Shown piece after piece: positions 10,301 to 15,350 of a DNA stretch of 38,675 nt. The stretch covers positions 1 to 38,675 of the forward strand of contig JAEDFN010000013.1 in the NCBI GenBank assembly GCA_016292775.1, in the 5' to 3' direction. The position numbers and the translations under genes are program-made. This DNA is from Paludibacteraceae bacterium. Its GTDB lineage: Bacteria; Bacteroidota; Bacteroidia; Bacteroidales; Paludibacteraceae. Within the stretch, counting starts at the first letter, position 1. Each line of letters starts with the position of its first letter. The notes beneath the pieces were generated by a model. It saw nothing but the letters and a program-made list of their open reading frames with translations. It did no database searches and was not told where the DNA came from.

Positions 10301-11718
10301 CCATCTCTATCGATGATTTGAGTATCAATGTAGTGGAATATATGCCTACCGTATACGATACTATCTGCCAAGGCGAACCTTATTACAGAAACGGATTCAG
10401 CTATCTTGCTTCCGAATTGAATGTAGGTATTAATCAATTCAATAAGATTAAAGAGACTGCTGCCGTAAATGCTGTAGATACTATTATTACTGTGGAACTC
10501 TTTGTTGCTCCTCAATACTTCATCTCTCTATACGATACAATCTGTAAAGGTGAAGTTTATAACAAAGGTCTCTTTGCCAACGTGAACCCACCAATCACTG
10601 CTACAGGACGTTATCAACAAAACTTCCTTTCAAGCTTTGGTTGCGACTCTATCGTGGCTCTCTACCTCACTGTACTTGATCTCGACAGCACTGTAAACGT
10701 GCCTCTCTGTGAGGGCGATACCTACACCTTCAAAGGTAACAATTATACCGATGCAGGTACATATACCTTCGTAGAGCGCAATGCTAACGGCTGCGATGTA
10801 ACTACTACTATCAATATCACGGTAATACCTAAATATTACGATAGTACTGTAGCACGCTGCGATAACGAAAGCTATGAATGGGAGGGTAGAACAATCACAA
10901 CAACAGGTGTTTATACAGCAAGATACACCAATGTAAACGGTTGTGACTCTATCATGCGTCTCTACTATACCGCTTATCCTACACATGTAGATACTACTGT
11001 CACAATCTGCCAAGGTTCTGTTTACGACTTTGCAGGTCAATCACTTACCGTAGCGGGTACTTACAACCACGAGTTCGTATCATCCTTCGGATGCGACAGT
11101 ATCGTAAATCTCACCCTTGTAGTAACGGCACCAAGTCGCTCTGTAGTCAACGACTATGTATGTGAAGGCGACGACTATAACGGTAACGGCTTCAACCTTA
11201 TCGAAGTTACTAAAGATACTGTAGCCGAAATCACTATACAAAATGCAGCGGGTTGCGACTCTATCATCGAGCTTCACTTGACGCTTATCCCTGCCGTTTA
11301 CGATACCGTTTATGCAAGTATCAAACCGGGCGAGACCTATGAATTTGCAAATAACACCTACACTCAAGCCGGTGAATATGAAGGTCACTTCTTCACCGAA
11401 GGATATGGTTGCGATTCAATAGTAACCCTCATCCTCAGCGTGGAAACAAGTGTAGAGAGCAATTATGCATTGCCTATCATTGTGGCACCGAACCCTGTAC
11501 TTGGCGGACAAAGTACATTCGTTAACCGCGAATGGACAGCCGAAGAGCAGAGCGGAATGCGCGTAGAGGTACTCAATGCCGTAGGTCAAGTAGTGAATAT
11601 CTTCACTCCTGCTACCTTCCCTATCGAAGTTGGCGGTATCTACACAAGCGGTATCTACTATATCCGCGTCACTTCAGGCACCGGAGAGGTTTATATCGGC
11701 AGATTGATAGTTAAATAA
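1330..11718 (+). CDS. Giant T9SS-secreted multidomain surface protein (jelly-roll/Fn3 array)
   Basis: This 3462-residue protein opens with a classic signal peptide (charged MQKK, hydrophobic core, MAQ|S cleavage about residue 22). The body alternates two modules. Twelve jelly-roll/MAM-like modules each start with a phrase such as PYAMDFEGL..LPAGW and end in YIDDFRV or YLDSIHI. Eleven fibronectin type III modules each have an ITGLQPNSTY-like strand. From about residue 3008 to 3375 come about seven repeats of roughly 50-75 residues with ICQGE..Y and GCDSIVNLTL signatures, as in gliding or adhesin-type proteins. The last 80 residues (APNPVLGG through YYIRVTSGTGEVYIGRLIVK) are a T9SS type A sorting domain. 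It should be exported by Sec, then cross the outer membrane by the type IX system and be anchored or released. Adhesion or glycan binding is an inference; no catalytic module is visible. It is a lone gene with its own promoter and terminator. Confidence 0.93.
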   Translation: MQKKLLSLLVMLLCIPWMLMAQSLVVVDETFNSAANGTTLPTGWLRTGDISNSYNWSVSSSSTDRYDGKYLRMQNYNEGDSAILQTPSFDLTVNMSLSFMCYNAACRELKIFLVYTENGTQHKVLLQDCPNTTGWVQYFSDLRAYTGKTGARIMFQALSSKQLNGKTYSYLDNIRVFETPLCAQPVDVGVSSLTKNAATLSWNNHVLGSPSNNFTITLRDANGNNIYNNTPFTTTGNNMYQITGLQPNSTYTATLKADCTGSAQGYSEASEDFTFNTPDTAINIPYAMDFEGLTGLPAGWLVGSTRNPSNATISYVANTGDNSLAVTPGYNTVELVAPAFAVPANSMEIDFYVQCAYPSNIRVGLLNDLADLASFNEIYSASITTIGQWQNIRLNTQQTGYATTEDLHVCILISTTNAAGNVYIDDFRVYQVGTCTRLEQFKAEADSTNIHMSWSDFSATPSGNYQIEYTNNSTNITNYVIGHTNPYTLSNVASNTSYTVRVRSICAVGDTSEWSMPVTLKTFCTPQPAEMNVIFANEGTTFDDCWTSVQTVMGTGSSYNDYGSSGWDIYSHSGVKRARLRSAKEGGHYILATPALSIATPGQYDMTFSLYRFSSSKTGHEFKVWASHSIDTTDAVLLTNIARNYQGNPVENASGYYNYEVNIPLSGAVYILFEGVHGPSSNASYLDSIHIYPAPKCRQPKNIQVTPSLNTIDITWTPGETYHTAWKVNYVLYRSATDSTVFTGVVNTPSYSITGLIPGTAYHIKGYVATECEDTVHSVNIEFDEYLSTKCEIISTFPYVQDFEDVNTIPPTCWDRDIIKVATSGTNFGKETWTILNDPDKAYAGTGAGYFQKAGNGTVATFTSPQFNFQAGKQYQVRFWMYRNDLPASYNSLYLRAFVSDNANDTMGTRIANINICIAGAVNKTAGIEETRAGWYEYIFEIPTNLTGNKYIVLAGINTSNSANEIIIDNFAVEEVPACRVIQRAHAELINYSSAYLRVEAESNVNWQYVAIKDNETIESATPVSVFGSDSTMITGLQDNTEYRVYVRRDCGNGLYSDWSSNPCYITTPCIEGRAPYLETFESYTVGKDITFTCFDFQRPSTYYTYPIIDKTALDNAAYAGQKCLFARYKGYLYRQFYLEAGKTYEMSIYALGDNDIENYYGDRISFFTASEPIYTSKINTIMEYECTPSSWTRIGTTFTVAETGYYYLGIDIQTSYGIGFDNWSVREIECVEPNNISFSSITTNSAELMFLQNGVQTEIRVATVNNGDLDPAFDVLIDTVSTNTVQITGLQPSNKYYYTLRSICANGSRSAWTTVSSFYTLCEPQAVPYSDTFEEDNTNFTCWSASGANHVAELSTNYSHRAGKSSVKLQNTTFISPELDVTSLAGYTVVGYVYSTTANVTVSLGVMGDPNSVESYEPISDINIPVANSWTEFNVSLAALAGDDYEGDPIADSKFVALYVGNQLIYLDNVQILPTVNCARPSNITINNFDPNNLNVSWTAGGTESSWEVNVYRMRTLSNGVVENVLEATQTVNANNVTLHNLYPTSRYYVTVKAICGATENSLEAYSPEFETGCASMSLPYYDDIAAGVEKGMLPTCWAQGESYPESTTNIWNAATNPNFPTLSGLYWDETGTNTIPYTTLITPSFDFSNVVGANITMSVDVINTDTMYIFASYDGGLTYTDTVGFMNPASGNASETRVIDAGKCAGREVMFAIRAKGIVANNSYYARINSFSIEPIENCLIPEGAIIGAQTNSSAKIVINDTVSTHSAWDYVVVPAGDRVTDGTPVTVNSPVFEIENLNSGFDYDIYIRSNCGNGEVSAWRGPITFTTKCSVVNLPYNEHFENEDACYQLFKPIDASASYPRIELNSDFPYDGNNALRFVSASELISAANSYFVLPKTNVPVQQTAVSFNYIQRNNSGKFIIGVVNGNDTSTFVSLDTLDYTDSYDYSYAEYQFNSLPAGYENYRIAVAFTVGNNYNNYSFIDNLRIYKANEFKAISNIKINSVSTTSATVKIDYNADNIEVACVPQGSAPAETGNILSSDKLIAINGLTPATCYAVYARTHSGSEISEWFGPTYFYTGCVVIDVTNGWTENFDTYNNPDYQIAPCFTPAETYTVNGEEYPKIKSSTISTLPNAMVMRGTNLLILPEFNFLPGQLELSFYGIANNCDIVVGTIQDGDVESFTELEYVSLTNIVDKYTISFKNYYCPGNRIAFRTKMSSSIVYIDSIHVQIPSSTPEVVISHLDIADNTASVYWNAPASAITTTYTLYEAGNTTPVVTNSTNDGYVDLTGLTGNTNYVIEVRSTLPGNQYTATATATFTTKYQLLNVPFTIDFENDAENEAWNIVTDKTDRFIFGSNTAAVKSGNKALYVSNKPATEEYAYTKEANTIYAVREVYLPAGTMNLSFDYKVIGYLTSDFGYVFLKPVDADMPTTSLSYGLPDGFISLGEALSNSSASAASWNSTSSQIKNNKAGIYELVVYWKASGYYQYQPALSVDNIVCDFVPCSILDNVQVKTTYQGATITYSGYNSGSTIHYTIFEGNDTITSGSVNGSTISITGLEPQTTYSYELYATCAQGEATPLYGEFNTGCIPYSAPWSYGFEDLNGDQSITAANPCWGESLTSSYYKFVGTTGNGTTNYDAVHHSGDQSLFYASGINSKAVLFNTFHFEAGKQYRFSVWTRTIDPLNLGNTISIVQVNDQNLVSKTFTSVELTDYWQKVSTDIVMNVTGDYKLGFSVLHNNLDYNSQYPNIATTFDDMEFVEVVDVNPSPVTVSNITDTEAEINWRNIADSYRLIITSNGNEVINTVVSGTNSYVATGLTSNTSYYVSVRGYINGDSTSVATARFTTECGVIAAPYKQNFDAVSVGTIPSCWDNTSNSVITKNSTNWSVNSVEGNNVLSLNTATANGLMSIQTVPVNITHTNTALTFKYNNESEKSKLYAVISNDGGNTLDTILIANRSSEWNVFSYNLDDYIGSDVTLYFNVISTSANAATISIDDLSINVVEYMPTVYDTICQGEPYYRNGFSYLASELNVGINQFNKIKETAAVNAVDTIITVELFVAPQYFISLYDTICKGEVYNKGLFANVNPPITATGRYQQNFLSSFGCDSIVALYLTVLDLDSTVNVPLCEGDTYTFKGNNYTDAGTYTFVERNANGCDVTTTINITVIPKYYDSTVARCDNESYEWEGRTITTTGVYTARYTNVNGCDSIMRLYYTAYPTHVDTTVTICQGSVYDFAGQSLTVAGTYNHEFVSSFGCDSIVNLTLVVTAPSRSVVNDYVCEGDDYNGNGFNLIEVTKDTVAEITIQNAAGCDSIIELHLTLIPAVYDTVYASIKPGETYEFANNTYTQAGEYEGHFFTEGYGCDSIVTLILSVETSVESNYALPIIVAPNPVLGGQSTFVNREWTAEEQSGMRVEVLNAVGQVVNIFTPATFPIEVGGIYTSGIYYIRVTSGTGEVYIGRLIVK

Positions 11719-11759
11719 ATCCGGACTAATTCATACGGAATATATATAGTTAAATTTTT

Positions 11760-11798
11760 GTCGCACTGCAATCCAAATTTTGCAGTGCGACTTTTTTT
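11760..11798 (+). terminator. Strong Rho-independent terminator after the giant gene
   Basis: GTCGCACTGCA (11760-11770) pairs perfectly with TGCAGTGCGAC (11781-11791) around a 10-nt loop, followed by seven T. It starts 42 nt after the stop codon. Confidence 0.9.
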
Positions 11799-11873
11799 AT
11801 TTTTTTTCAAAATGGAAAATACACCCCTTTCGGACCCACTACCCTATATAGGAAATTGGAGGAGTTTCAAATA

Positions 11874-11970
11874 AGAGGTTAAGTTTTGTTTTATCGAAAA
11901 GGCCGGAAGTTAAAAAATGAGCAGTTAAAAGCTAATATAGAGGTTAAGTTTTGTTTTATCGAAAAGGCCG
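11874..11970 (+). repeat. Pair of identical 32-bp direct repeats
   Basis: Copies at 11874-11905 and 11939-11970 are identical for 32 bp, from AGAGGTTAAG through AAAAGGCCG, with a 65-bp period. The second copy runs into a terminator-like hairpin (11967-11999); the first does not. The arrangement suggests a local duplication of a gene end or leader. Confidence 0.85.
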
Positions 11971-11999
11971 ACTACAAAAATTTTTTGAAGTCGGCTTTA
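11967..11999 (+). terminator. Terminator-like hairpin before the ncRNA promoter
   Basis: GCCGACT (11967-11973) pairs with AGTCGGC (11989-11995) around a loop of As and Ts, followed by TTTA. It is short and its T-run is weak, so it may be a relic of a gene end rather than an active terminator. Confidence 0.4.
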
Positions 12000-12004
12000 T
12001 TTAT

Positions 12005-12036
12005 TTTGGTAATTTAAAAAAATCTTTATAACTTTG
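12005..12036 (+). promoter_or_regulatory. Bacteroidetes-type promoter TTTG-N20-TAACTTTG
   Basis: TTTG at 12005-12008 and TAACTTTG at 12029-12036 are separated by 20 nt, an exact match to the TTTG-N19-21-TAnnTTTG form. Transcription should start near 12043. No convincing ORF follows before a strong terminator at 12470, which is the main reason for calling an RNA gene here. Confidence 0.75.
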
Positions 12037-12042
12037 CGGTTG

Positions 12043-12507
12043 GATTTGGAATATTCTCAATTTGAGGAAGTTTCCAATCACATCGCTTATGAGATGTAAA
12101 ACCATGAGAGTCCGTACCGAGATTGGGATGAAAGAGTCGTCCCGGTAAGTCTCCGGTGGGACATGTAGGGAAACCTACAAGACATAGTAAAAAGCGTTCA
12201 TATGACGCTCTGTTCCGGCGACTTGGAACTTCGCAAAAGATCTGTATTTTGCTTAAGAACAGTGCAACATGGAATGCTTACGGGATGTATAATATCGTCT
12301 CGCTACACCTAACTATTGCATTCGTGCACGATATCTTCGTGTACATATGTATAAGTTTAGGTGTAGTTGATGCGTTGAATGCAGCTACTACAAGTAGTTT
12401 AGCGTTTATACATTAGCGTGGGCTTCGTGTTGTTAGTTTTTAGCAAAAGGCATTGCGAAGGCCTCAAGTCGTGGAACTGACAACAAAGAAGTTCCACGCT
12501 TTTTTTA
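12043..12507 (+). ncRNA. Candidate structured non-coding RNA of unrecognised family
   Basis: A unit of about 460 nt lies between a consensus promoter and a strong hairpin terminator. It is dense in self-complementary stretches. Examples are TGTAGG-GAAA-CCTACA at about 12166-12181, with a GNRA tetraloop; AGCGT..ACGCT at about 12193-12209; GTTCC..GGAAC just after; and a roughly 65-nt imperfect hairpin whose outer arms are CTACACCTAA and TTTAGGTGTAG (about 12303-12367). The pieces CAT..GTCC and GGAC..ATG near 12101-12165 can close a multibranch domain. An 86-codon frame at 12156 crosses all these hairpins and has no coding character. Signature sequences of RNase P RNA, tmRNA, SRP RNA and 6S RNA were looked for and not seen. 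A decayed group II intron domain is an alternative, though the private promoter and terminator argue for a free RNA. Confidence 0.6.
12470..12507 (+). terminator. Rho-independent terminator of the candidate RNA
   Basis: CGTGGAACT (12470-12478) pairs with AGTTCCACG (12490-12498) around an 11-nt loop, then CTTTTTTTA. Confidence 0.88.
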
Positions 12508-12548
12508 TGTCATTACTTAAGTTCTGTCTAGAATAAGGTTAACTAAAC

Positions 12549-12833
12549 ATGAATACACATATTCAGACTTCTGCCGATTCTGACATCCCAGAAGGAGCGT
12601 ACATATCCGTTTGCACCGAGCTTAGCTCCGATGCTCTCCCCAAAGTGGAGAATTCTTCTGAAAGCGAGAATTCAGATACTGGGGTGTCCGCCCACTTTGT
12701 GCCATTACCTAAAGAGATTATGGCTTCCCGACGAGTTGTTCGTCAGCCCCATTGGTATGACTATAGTGCCCGTCTTGCTATTTCTTGGCAAGCGGTTTGT
12801 CATATCGGCGTAGGTTTCCTGTTGTTTATTTGA
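12549..12833 (+). CDS. Hypothetical small protein with C-terminal hydrophobic stretch
   Basis: This 94-residue frame starts 42 nt after the RNA terminator. The N-terminal half is acidic and serine-rich (SSESENSDTG), the middle is basic (ASRRVVRQPHW), and the last 20 residues are hydrophobic (CHIGVGFLLFI), possibly one membrane segment. I do not recognise a family. There is no clear promoter or ribosome-binding sequence, and a second frame of 60 codons overlaps it, so it could be a chance ORF or a fragment of a longer gene. It lies at the left edge of the accessory region. Confidence 0.35.
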   Translation: MNTHIQTSADSDIPEGAYISVCTELSSDALPKVENSSESENSDTGVSAHFVPLPKEIMASRRVVRQPHWYDYSARLAISWQAVCHIGVGFLLFI

Positions 12834-12926
12834 CTTGATAGGTTAGCCAAGGTCTCGGTGCATAAGTAAGCAACACGAGGTCTGCGCTTTTGTGTATGTG
12901 CTCGACTAAAACAAATGAAAATTAAT

Positions 12927-12965
12927 AATGGAGAATGCCGAAAATCCGCTAAAGAGTAGGCAAAA
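12927..12965 (+). repeat. Leader repeat copy 1 (encodes MENAENPLKSRQN)
   Basis: These 39 bp are identical to 15293-15331. The copy contains an ATG (12928) that opens in frame with the following membrane-protein gene, whose likely own start is at 12985, exactly 57 nt further on. In copy 2 the same ATG opens a separate 14-codon ORF, and the gene start is again exactly 57 nt away. It is therefore a shared 5' leader, perhaps with a leader peptide. Confidence 0.85.
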
Positions 12966-12984
12966 CAAACTAAATTTTAATATT

Positions 12985-13350
12985 ATGGGACTTATTAGTA
13001 AAATGGTTGACAAAAAAAGTCAAGCAGGAAAATTGAATGAAGGACAGTATGGTTTCAAACCATGGATGGCAAACCTTATTATGGGAATTCTCGAATTGGC
13101 GCTTGTCATTGTATGGTTATGCGGTAGTGTGCTTACCGGGATATCTGCTATGCTTAGTCTTGACATTGAAATCTTTGAAGAGTGGGATGCGACTACATCT
13201 ATTGTATTAGCGGCTGCTTATCTGGTTTGGAACTTGCTCGTATGGATTATCAAACCTCTCCGTACTCGTTTCAACTATTCAGAATCAATATGGAACCTTT
13301 TCTTCATTGCGTGGCTTATCTATGATGCTATTCGCACAATGATTAGTTAA
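12985..13350 (+). CDS. Small integral membrane protein (three predicted helices)
   Basis: The protein has 121 residues from the ATG at 12985. That start is preferred because the in-frame ATG at 12928 lies inside the duplicated leader, and the sequence before 12985 is a typical A/T-rich Bacteroidetes initiation region. A charged N-terminus (MGLISKMVDKKSQAGK) is followed by hydrophobic segments at about residues 28-53, 69-90 and 101-118, the first two separated by an acidic loop (DIEIFEEWD). I do not recognise a named family. It is followed by an insertion-sequence relic and then the WG/TerB-like gene. It is probably a member of the same accessory system, since it shares its leader with a downstream gene of that system. 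The GFKPW motif and tandem tryptophans near helix ends are typical of membrane anchors. Function unknown. Confidence 0.7.
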   Translation: MGLISKMVDKKSQAGKLNEGQYGFKPWMANLIMGILELALVIVWLCGSVLTGISAMLSLDIEIFEEWDATTSIVLAAAYLVWNLLVWIIKPLRTRFNYSESIWNLFFIAWLIYDAIRTMIS

Positions 13351-13415
13351 AAATAACTGCTCTATTTATTAACTACTTGTCTTTTCCTGATTTGGGTTTA
13401 CACAATTAGGGGTTG

Positions 13416-13484
13416 TTTACTGAGTTAGTTGACACATCAATCTTAAAAATCGCAACTTTTACTGATTTAGTTGACATTCAACTA
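13416..13484. repeat. Near-identical direct repeats and a palindrome in IS-like DNA
   Basis: TTTACTGAGTTAGTTGACA (13416-13434) recurs with one change at 13458-13476, a 42-bp period. The second copy forms a 7-bp palindrome TAGTTGA-CAT-TCAACTA (13468-13484). This is consistent with a decayed mobile-element end or an operator; there is no other evidence. Confidence 0.5.
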
Positions 13485-13530
13485 ATTGTGATGACACTGT
13501 CCTGAAAAGGTTGCTCATACCTCGTGGGGC

Positions 13531-13562
13531 TTTTCCGGTTGCAAAGATACTTCTTATTTTTG
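13531..13562 (+). promoter_or_regulatory. Possible forward promoter for the WG/TerB-like gene
   Basis: TATTTTTG at 13555-13562 fits TAnnTTTG, with TTTT instead of TTTG at 13531-13534 and a 20-nt spacer. It overlaps a better promoter on the other strand. It is the only candidate seen between 13350 and 13687. Confidence 0.3.
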
Positions 13563-13573
13563 ATCCTTGCAAA
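13542..13573 (-). promoter_or_regulatory. Reverse-strand promoter TTTG-N20-TATCTTTG
   Basis: On the minus strand TTTG (13573-13570) and TATCTTTG (13549-13542) are 20 nt apart, an exact consensus. It points left, into DNA with no intact gene, so it is probably left over from an insertion sequence. Confidence 0.55.
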
Positions 13574-13664
13574 AATCTTTGTACTCTTTCACCCATTTTG
13601 AAAAGGTCGCCCTACAAATTCCGTGGTCTTGGGCCATTAATCGAGTCGGCCCTTCTGCCTTAAG
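13554..13664 (-). pseudogene. Relic of a transposase-type helix-turn-helix protein
   Basis: On the minus strand, 36 codons end in TAA with the text GPTRLMAQDHGICRATFSKW followed by VKEYKDFCKDQK. The spacing and the SKWVKEY ending look like the helix-turn-helix of insertion-sequence OrfA proteins. There is no start codon, and the frame is cut on its 5' side at the leader of the WG/TerB-like gene, so it is a fragment. It is too short to name an IS family. Confidence 0.55.
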
Positions 13665-13686
13665 TTAAATTAAAATTTTATACATT

Positions 13687-15180
13687 ATGCAAAAACCCTT
13701 CAATGGTCGATTAAGAATCGATGAGAATGATGATGGCAATTATGCTATTTTAGATGCTAATGGATTTCCAATTAGTGACTATTATGAAGAGATAGAGTAC
13801 TTCACGGATGATTTAGCTCAAGTATACGATGGAGATAAGGAATTATACGCATTAATAAATGCAGATGGTCACATCGTTACTGATTGGTATGATAGTATCG
13901 ACGAATTTGTCAATGGAGTATACAAGTTATCAAAAGAAGATGATGAGCAAATCTTCAATGTTAACACGTTTACGCTTTCGCAGAAATACTATCAAATCGA
14001 AGAATTGACTGACGAATTCTTCAAAGCAATACTCTCAAAAAAAGACGACAGTGTAGCCCTACTATCTAAAGAAGGGAAACAATTGTCGGATTGGTTTTAT
14101 GAAATAGAGGAGTATGATGAAGATGAATTTTACTTTGAAGTGACGAACCGCGGGAATCATGACCTTATCGCATTGATTAATCATGCAGGTCACCTTGTTA
14201 CGAATTGGGTAGAAGACGAAGAAGATTTCGTAATTAATGAATCTTTAAATCAAGAGGTTTCGCTCCCGGAGATTTCGAGAGAAAACAATGAAATAATTAA
14301 CAATAATACTAATTCACAAAAATTTACAAAAATGGGATTCTTTGATCAATTAAAAAACGCAGGTATTAATATGCTTATGGGCGAACAGCAACCTCAGGCT
14401 CAACAACCTACTGCTCCGCATCCGGTACAACAGTCTGATGTGCAGCCAGTAAATAACCTATCTTCTGCTTCTGGATTGTATAATCCCCAGCTTGAAAAGC
14501 TCATCGATCTAGCCCTGGCTGACGGAGAACTCACGGAGAAAGAAAAACAAGTATTGTTCAAAAAAGCAGAGTCTATGGGCATTGACTTGGATGAGTTTGA
14601 AATGGTATTAGATGCACGTCTTTACGAACATTCTCAGAAAGCACAAGCAGCTTCACAAAGTCAAGCAGCTCCCCAATCAAACAAGTTTGGTGACATAAAA
14701 AAATGCCCTGCTTGTGGAGCTATGATTCAGTCATTTACCACCAGATGTCCCGAGTGCGGATATGAATTCCGTAATATTGAATCCAATTGTAATATTCAAC
14801 GATTATTTGAATTGCTCAATGAAACTGAGGCTAACTCTCGTGAAGATGCAAAGGGGGTACTTTCAGGAATAGGGCGTATGTATAGTGAAGCCATCGCTAC
14901 ATCTTTCGGGGGAACAAAAGATATTAGAAAGAAAAAGGCTATTATCCAGAATTTCCCCATTCCAAATACGAAAGATGATATTTTGGAATTCTTGGCATTA
15001 GCTCTTCCACTAGCAAAGAAACCGGGATACTTTAATCAAGATCATGAAAAAAGGGAGATGTATCCTATATGGAGGGCAAAATGCGAGCAAATTATTATAA
15101 AGGCAAGATTCTCTATGAAGGATGATCCTAAAACGCTCGCAGAAATTAATGAATACGGAAAACAACTTGGCATTAAATAG
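13687..15180 (+). CDS. WG-repeat, TerB-like and double-zinc-ribbon protein
   Basis: The protein has 497 residues. Residues 1 to about 190 hold three to four WG-type beta repeats (ALINADGHIVTDWYD, LLSKEGKQLSDWFYE, ALINHAGHLVTNW). A low-complexity Asn-rich linker leads to MGFFDQLKNAGINML at 216. Residues about 264-314 (YNPQLEKLIDLALADGELTE) are a helical segment like TerB or TerB-like domains. A zinc ribbon follows with C340-x2-C343 and C354-x2-C357. The last 120 residues are helical and unassigned. It begins the tight gene run with SPFH and GYF_2 genes downstream, and a soluble sensor or adaptor of that complex is inferred. The ATG at 14332 (Met216) has an A-rich upstream sequence and a typical protein N-terminus, so this may be a fusion of two genes or have two starts. 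Domain calls are by eye. Confidence 0.85.
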   Translation: MQKPFNGRLRIDENDDGNYAILDANGFPISDYYEEIEYFTDDLAQVYDGDKELYALINADGHIVTDWYDSIDEFVNGVYKLSKEDDEQIFNVNTFTLSQKYYQIEELTDEFFKAILSKKDDSVALLSKEGKQLSDWFYEIEEYDEDEFYFEVTNRGNHDLIALINHAGHLVTNWVEDEEDFVINESLNQEVSLPEISRENNEIINNNTNSQKFTKMGFFDQLKNAGINMLMGEQQPQAQQPTAPHPVQQSDVQPVNNLSSASGLYNPQLEKLIDLALADGELTEKEKQVLFKKAESMGIDLDEFEMVLDARLYEHSQKAQAASQSQAAPQSNKFGDIKKCPACGAMIQSFTTRCPECGYEFRNIESNCNIQRLFELLNETEANSREDAKGVLSGIGRMYSEAIATSFGGTKDIRKKKAIIQNFPIPNTKDDILEFLALALPLAKKPGYFNQDHEKREMYPIWRAKCEQIIIKARFSMKDDPKTLAEINEYGKQLGIK

Positions 15181-15282
15181 ATTTTGGACTATTTGTTTTT
15201 TGATTTTAAAAAGAACAAAGACGGATTGATTGCTATCTTCCGCTGTAATGTGGAGAATTACAAAACGGCTTTGGTTAGTTAA
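15181..15282 (+). pseudogene. In-frame coding remnant after the stop of the WG/TerB-like gene
   Basis: After the TAG at 15178 the same frame stays open for 33 codons to TAA at 15280, and the last part reads like real protein (FKKNKDGLIAIFRCNVENYK). Either a longer ancestral C-terminus was cut off by the TAG, or a fragment of another gene was joined here. It lies just before leader repeat copy 2. Confidence 0.45.
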
Positions 15283-15292
15283 CTAAAAATCA

Positions 15293-15331
15293 AATGGAGA
15301 ATGCCGAAAATCCGCTAAAGAGTAGGCAAAA
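15293..15331 (+). repeat. Leader repeat copy 2 with a 14-codon upstream ORF
   Basis: This is identical to 12927-12965. The ATG at 15294 opens an ORF of 14 codons (MENAENPLKSRQNI, stop 15336-15338) that ends 12 nt before the ATG of the next gene at 15351. The distance from repeat ATG to gene ATG is 57 nt in both copies although the sequence in between differs. Confidence 0.85.
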
Positions 15332-15350
15332 TATTTAAATTACTAAATTT

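Noticed and set aside
12156..12416. An 86-codon ORF inside the candidate RNA
   Set aside because: It crosses several strong hairpins, has no start signal, and its translation lacks any recognisable domain; the stretch is better explained as structured RNA.
12043..12507. RNase P RNA, tmRNA or SRP RNA as identity of the candidate RNA
   Set aside because: The universally conserved GAGGAAAGUCC and ACAGAA blocks of RNase P, the T-arm and tag-ORF of tmRNA and the SRP tip sequences were not found.
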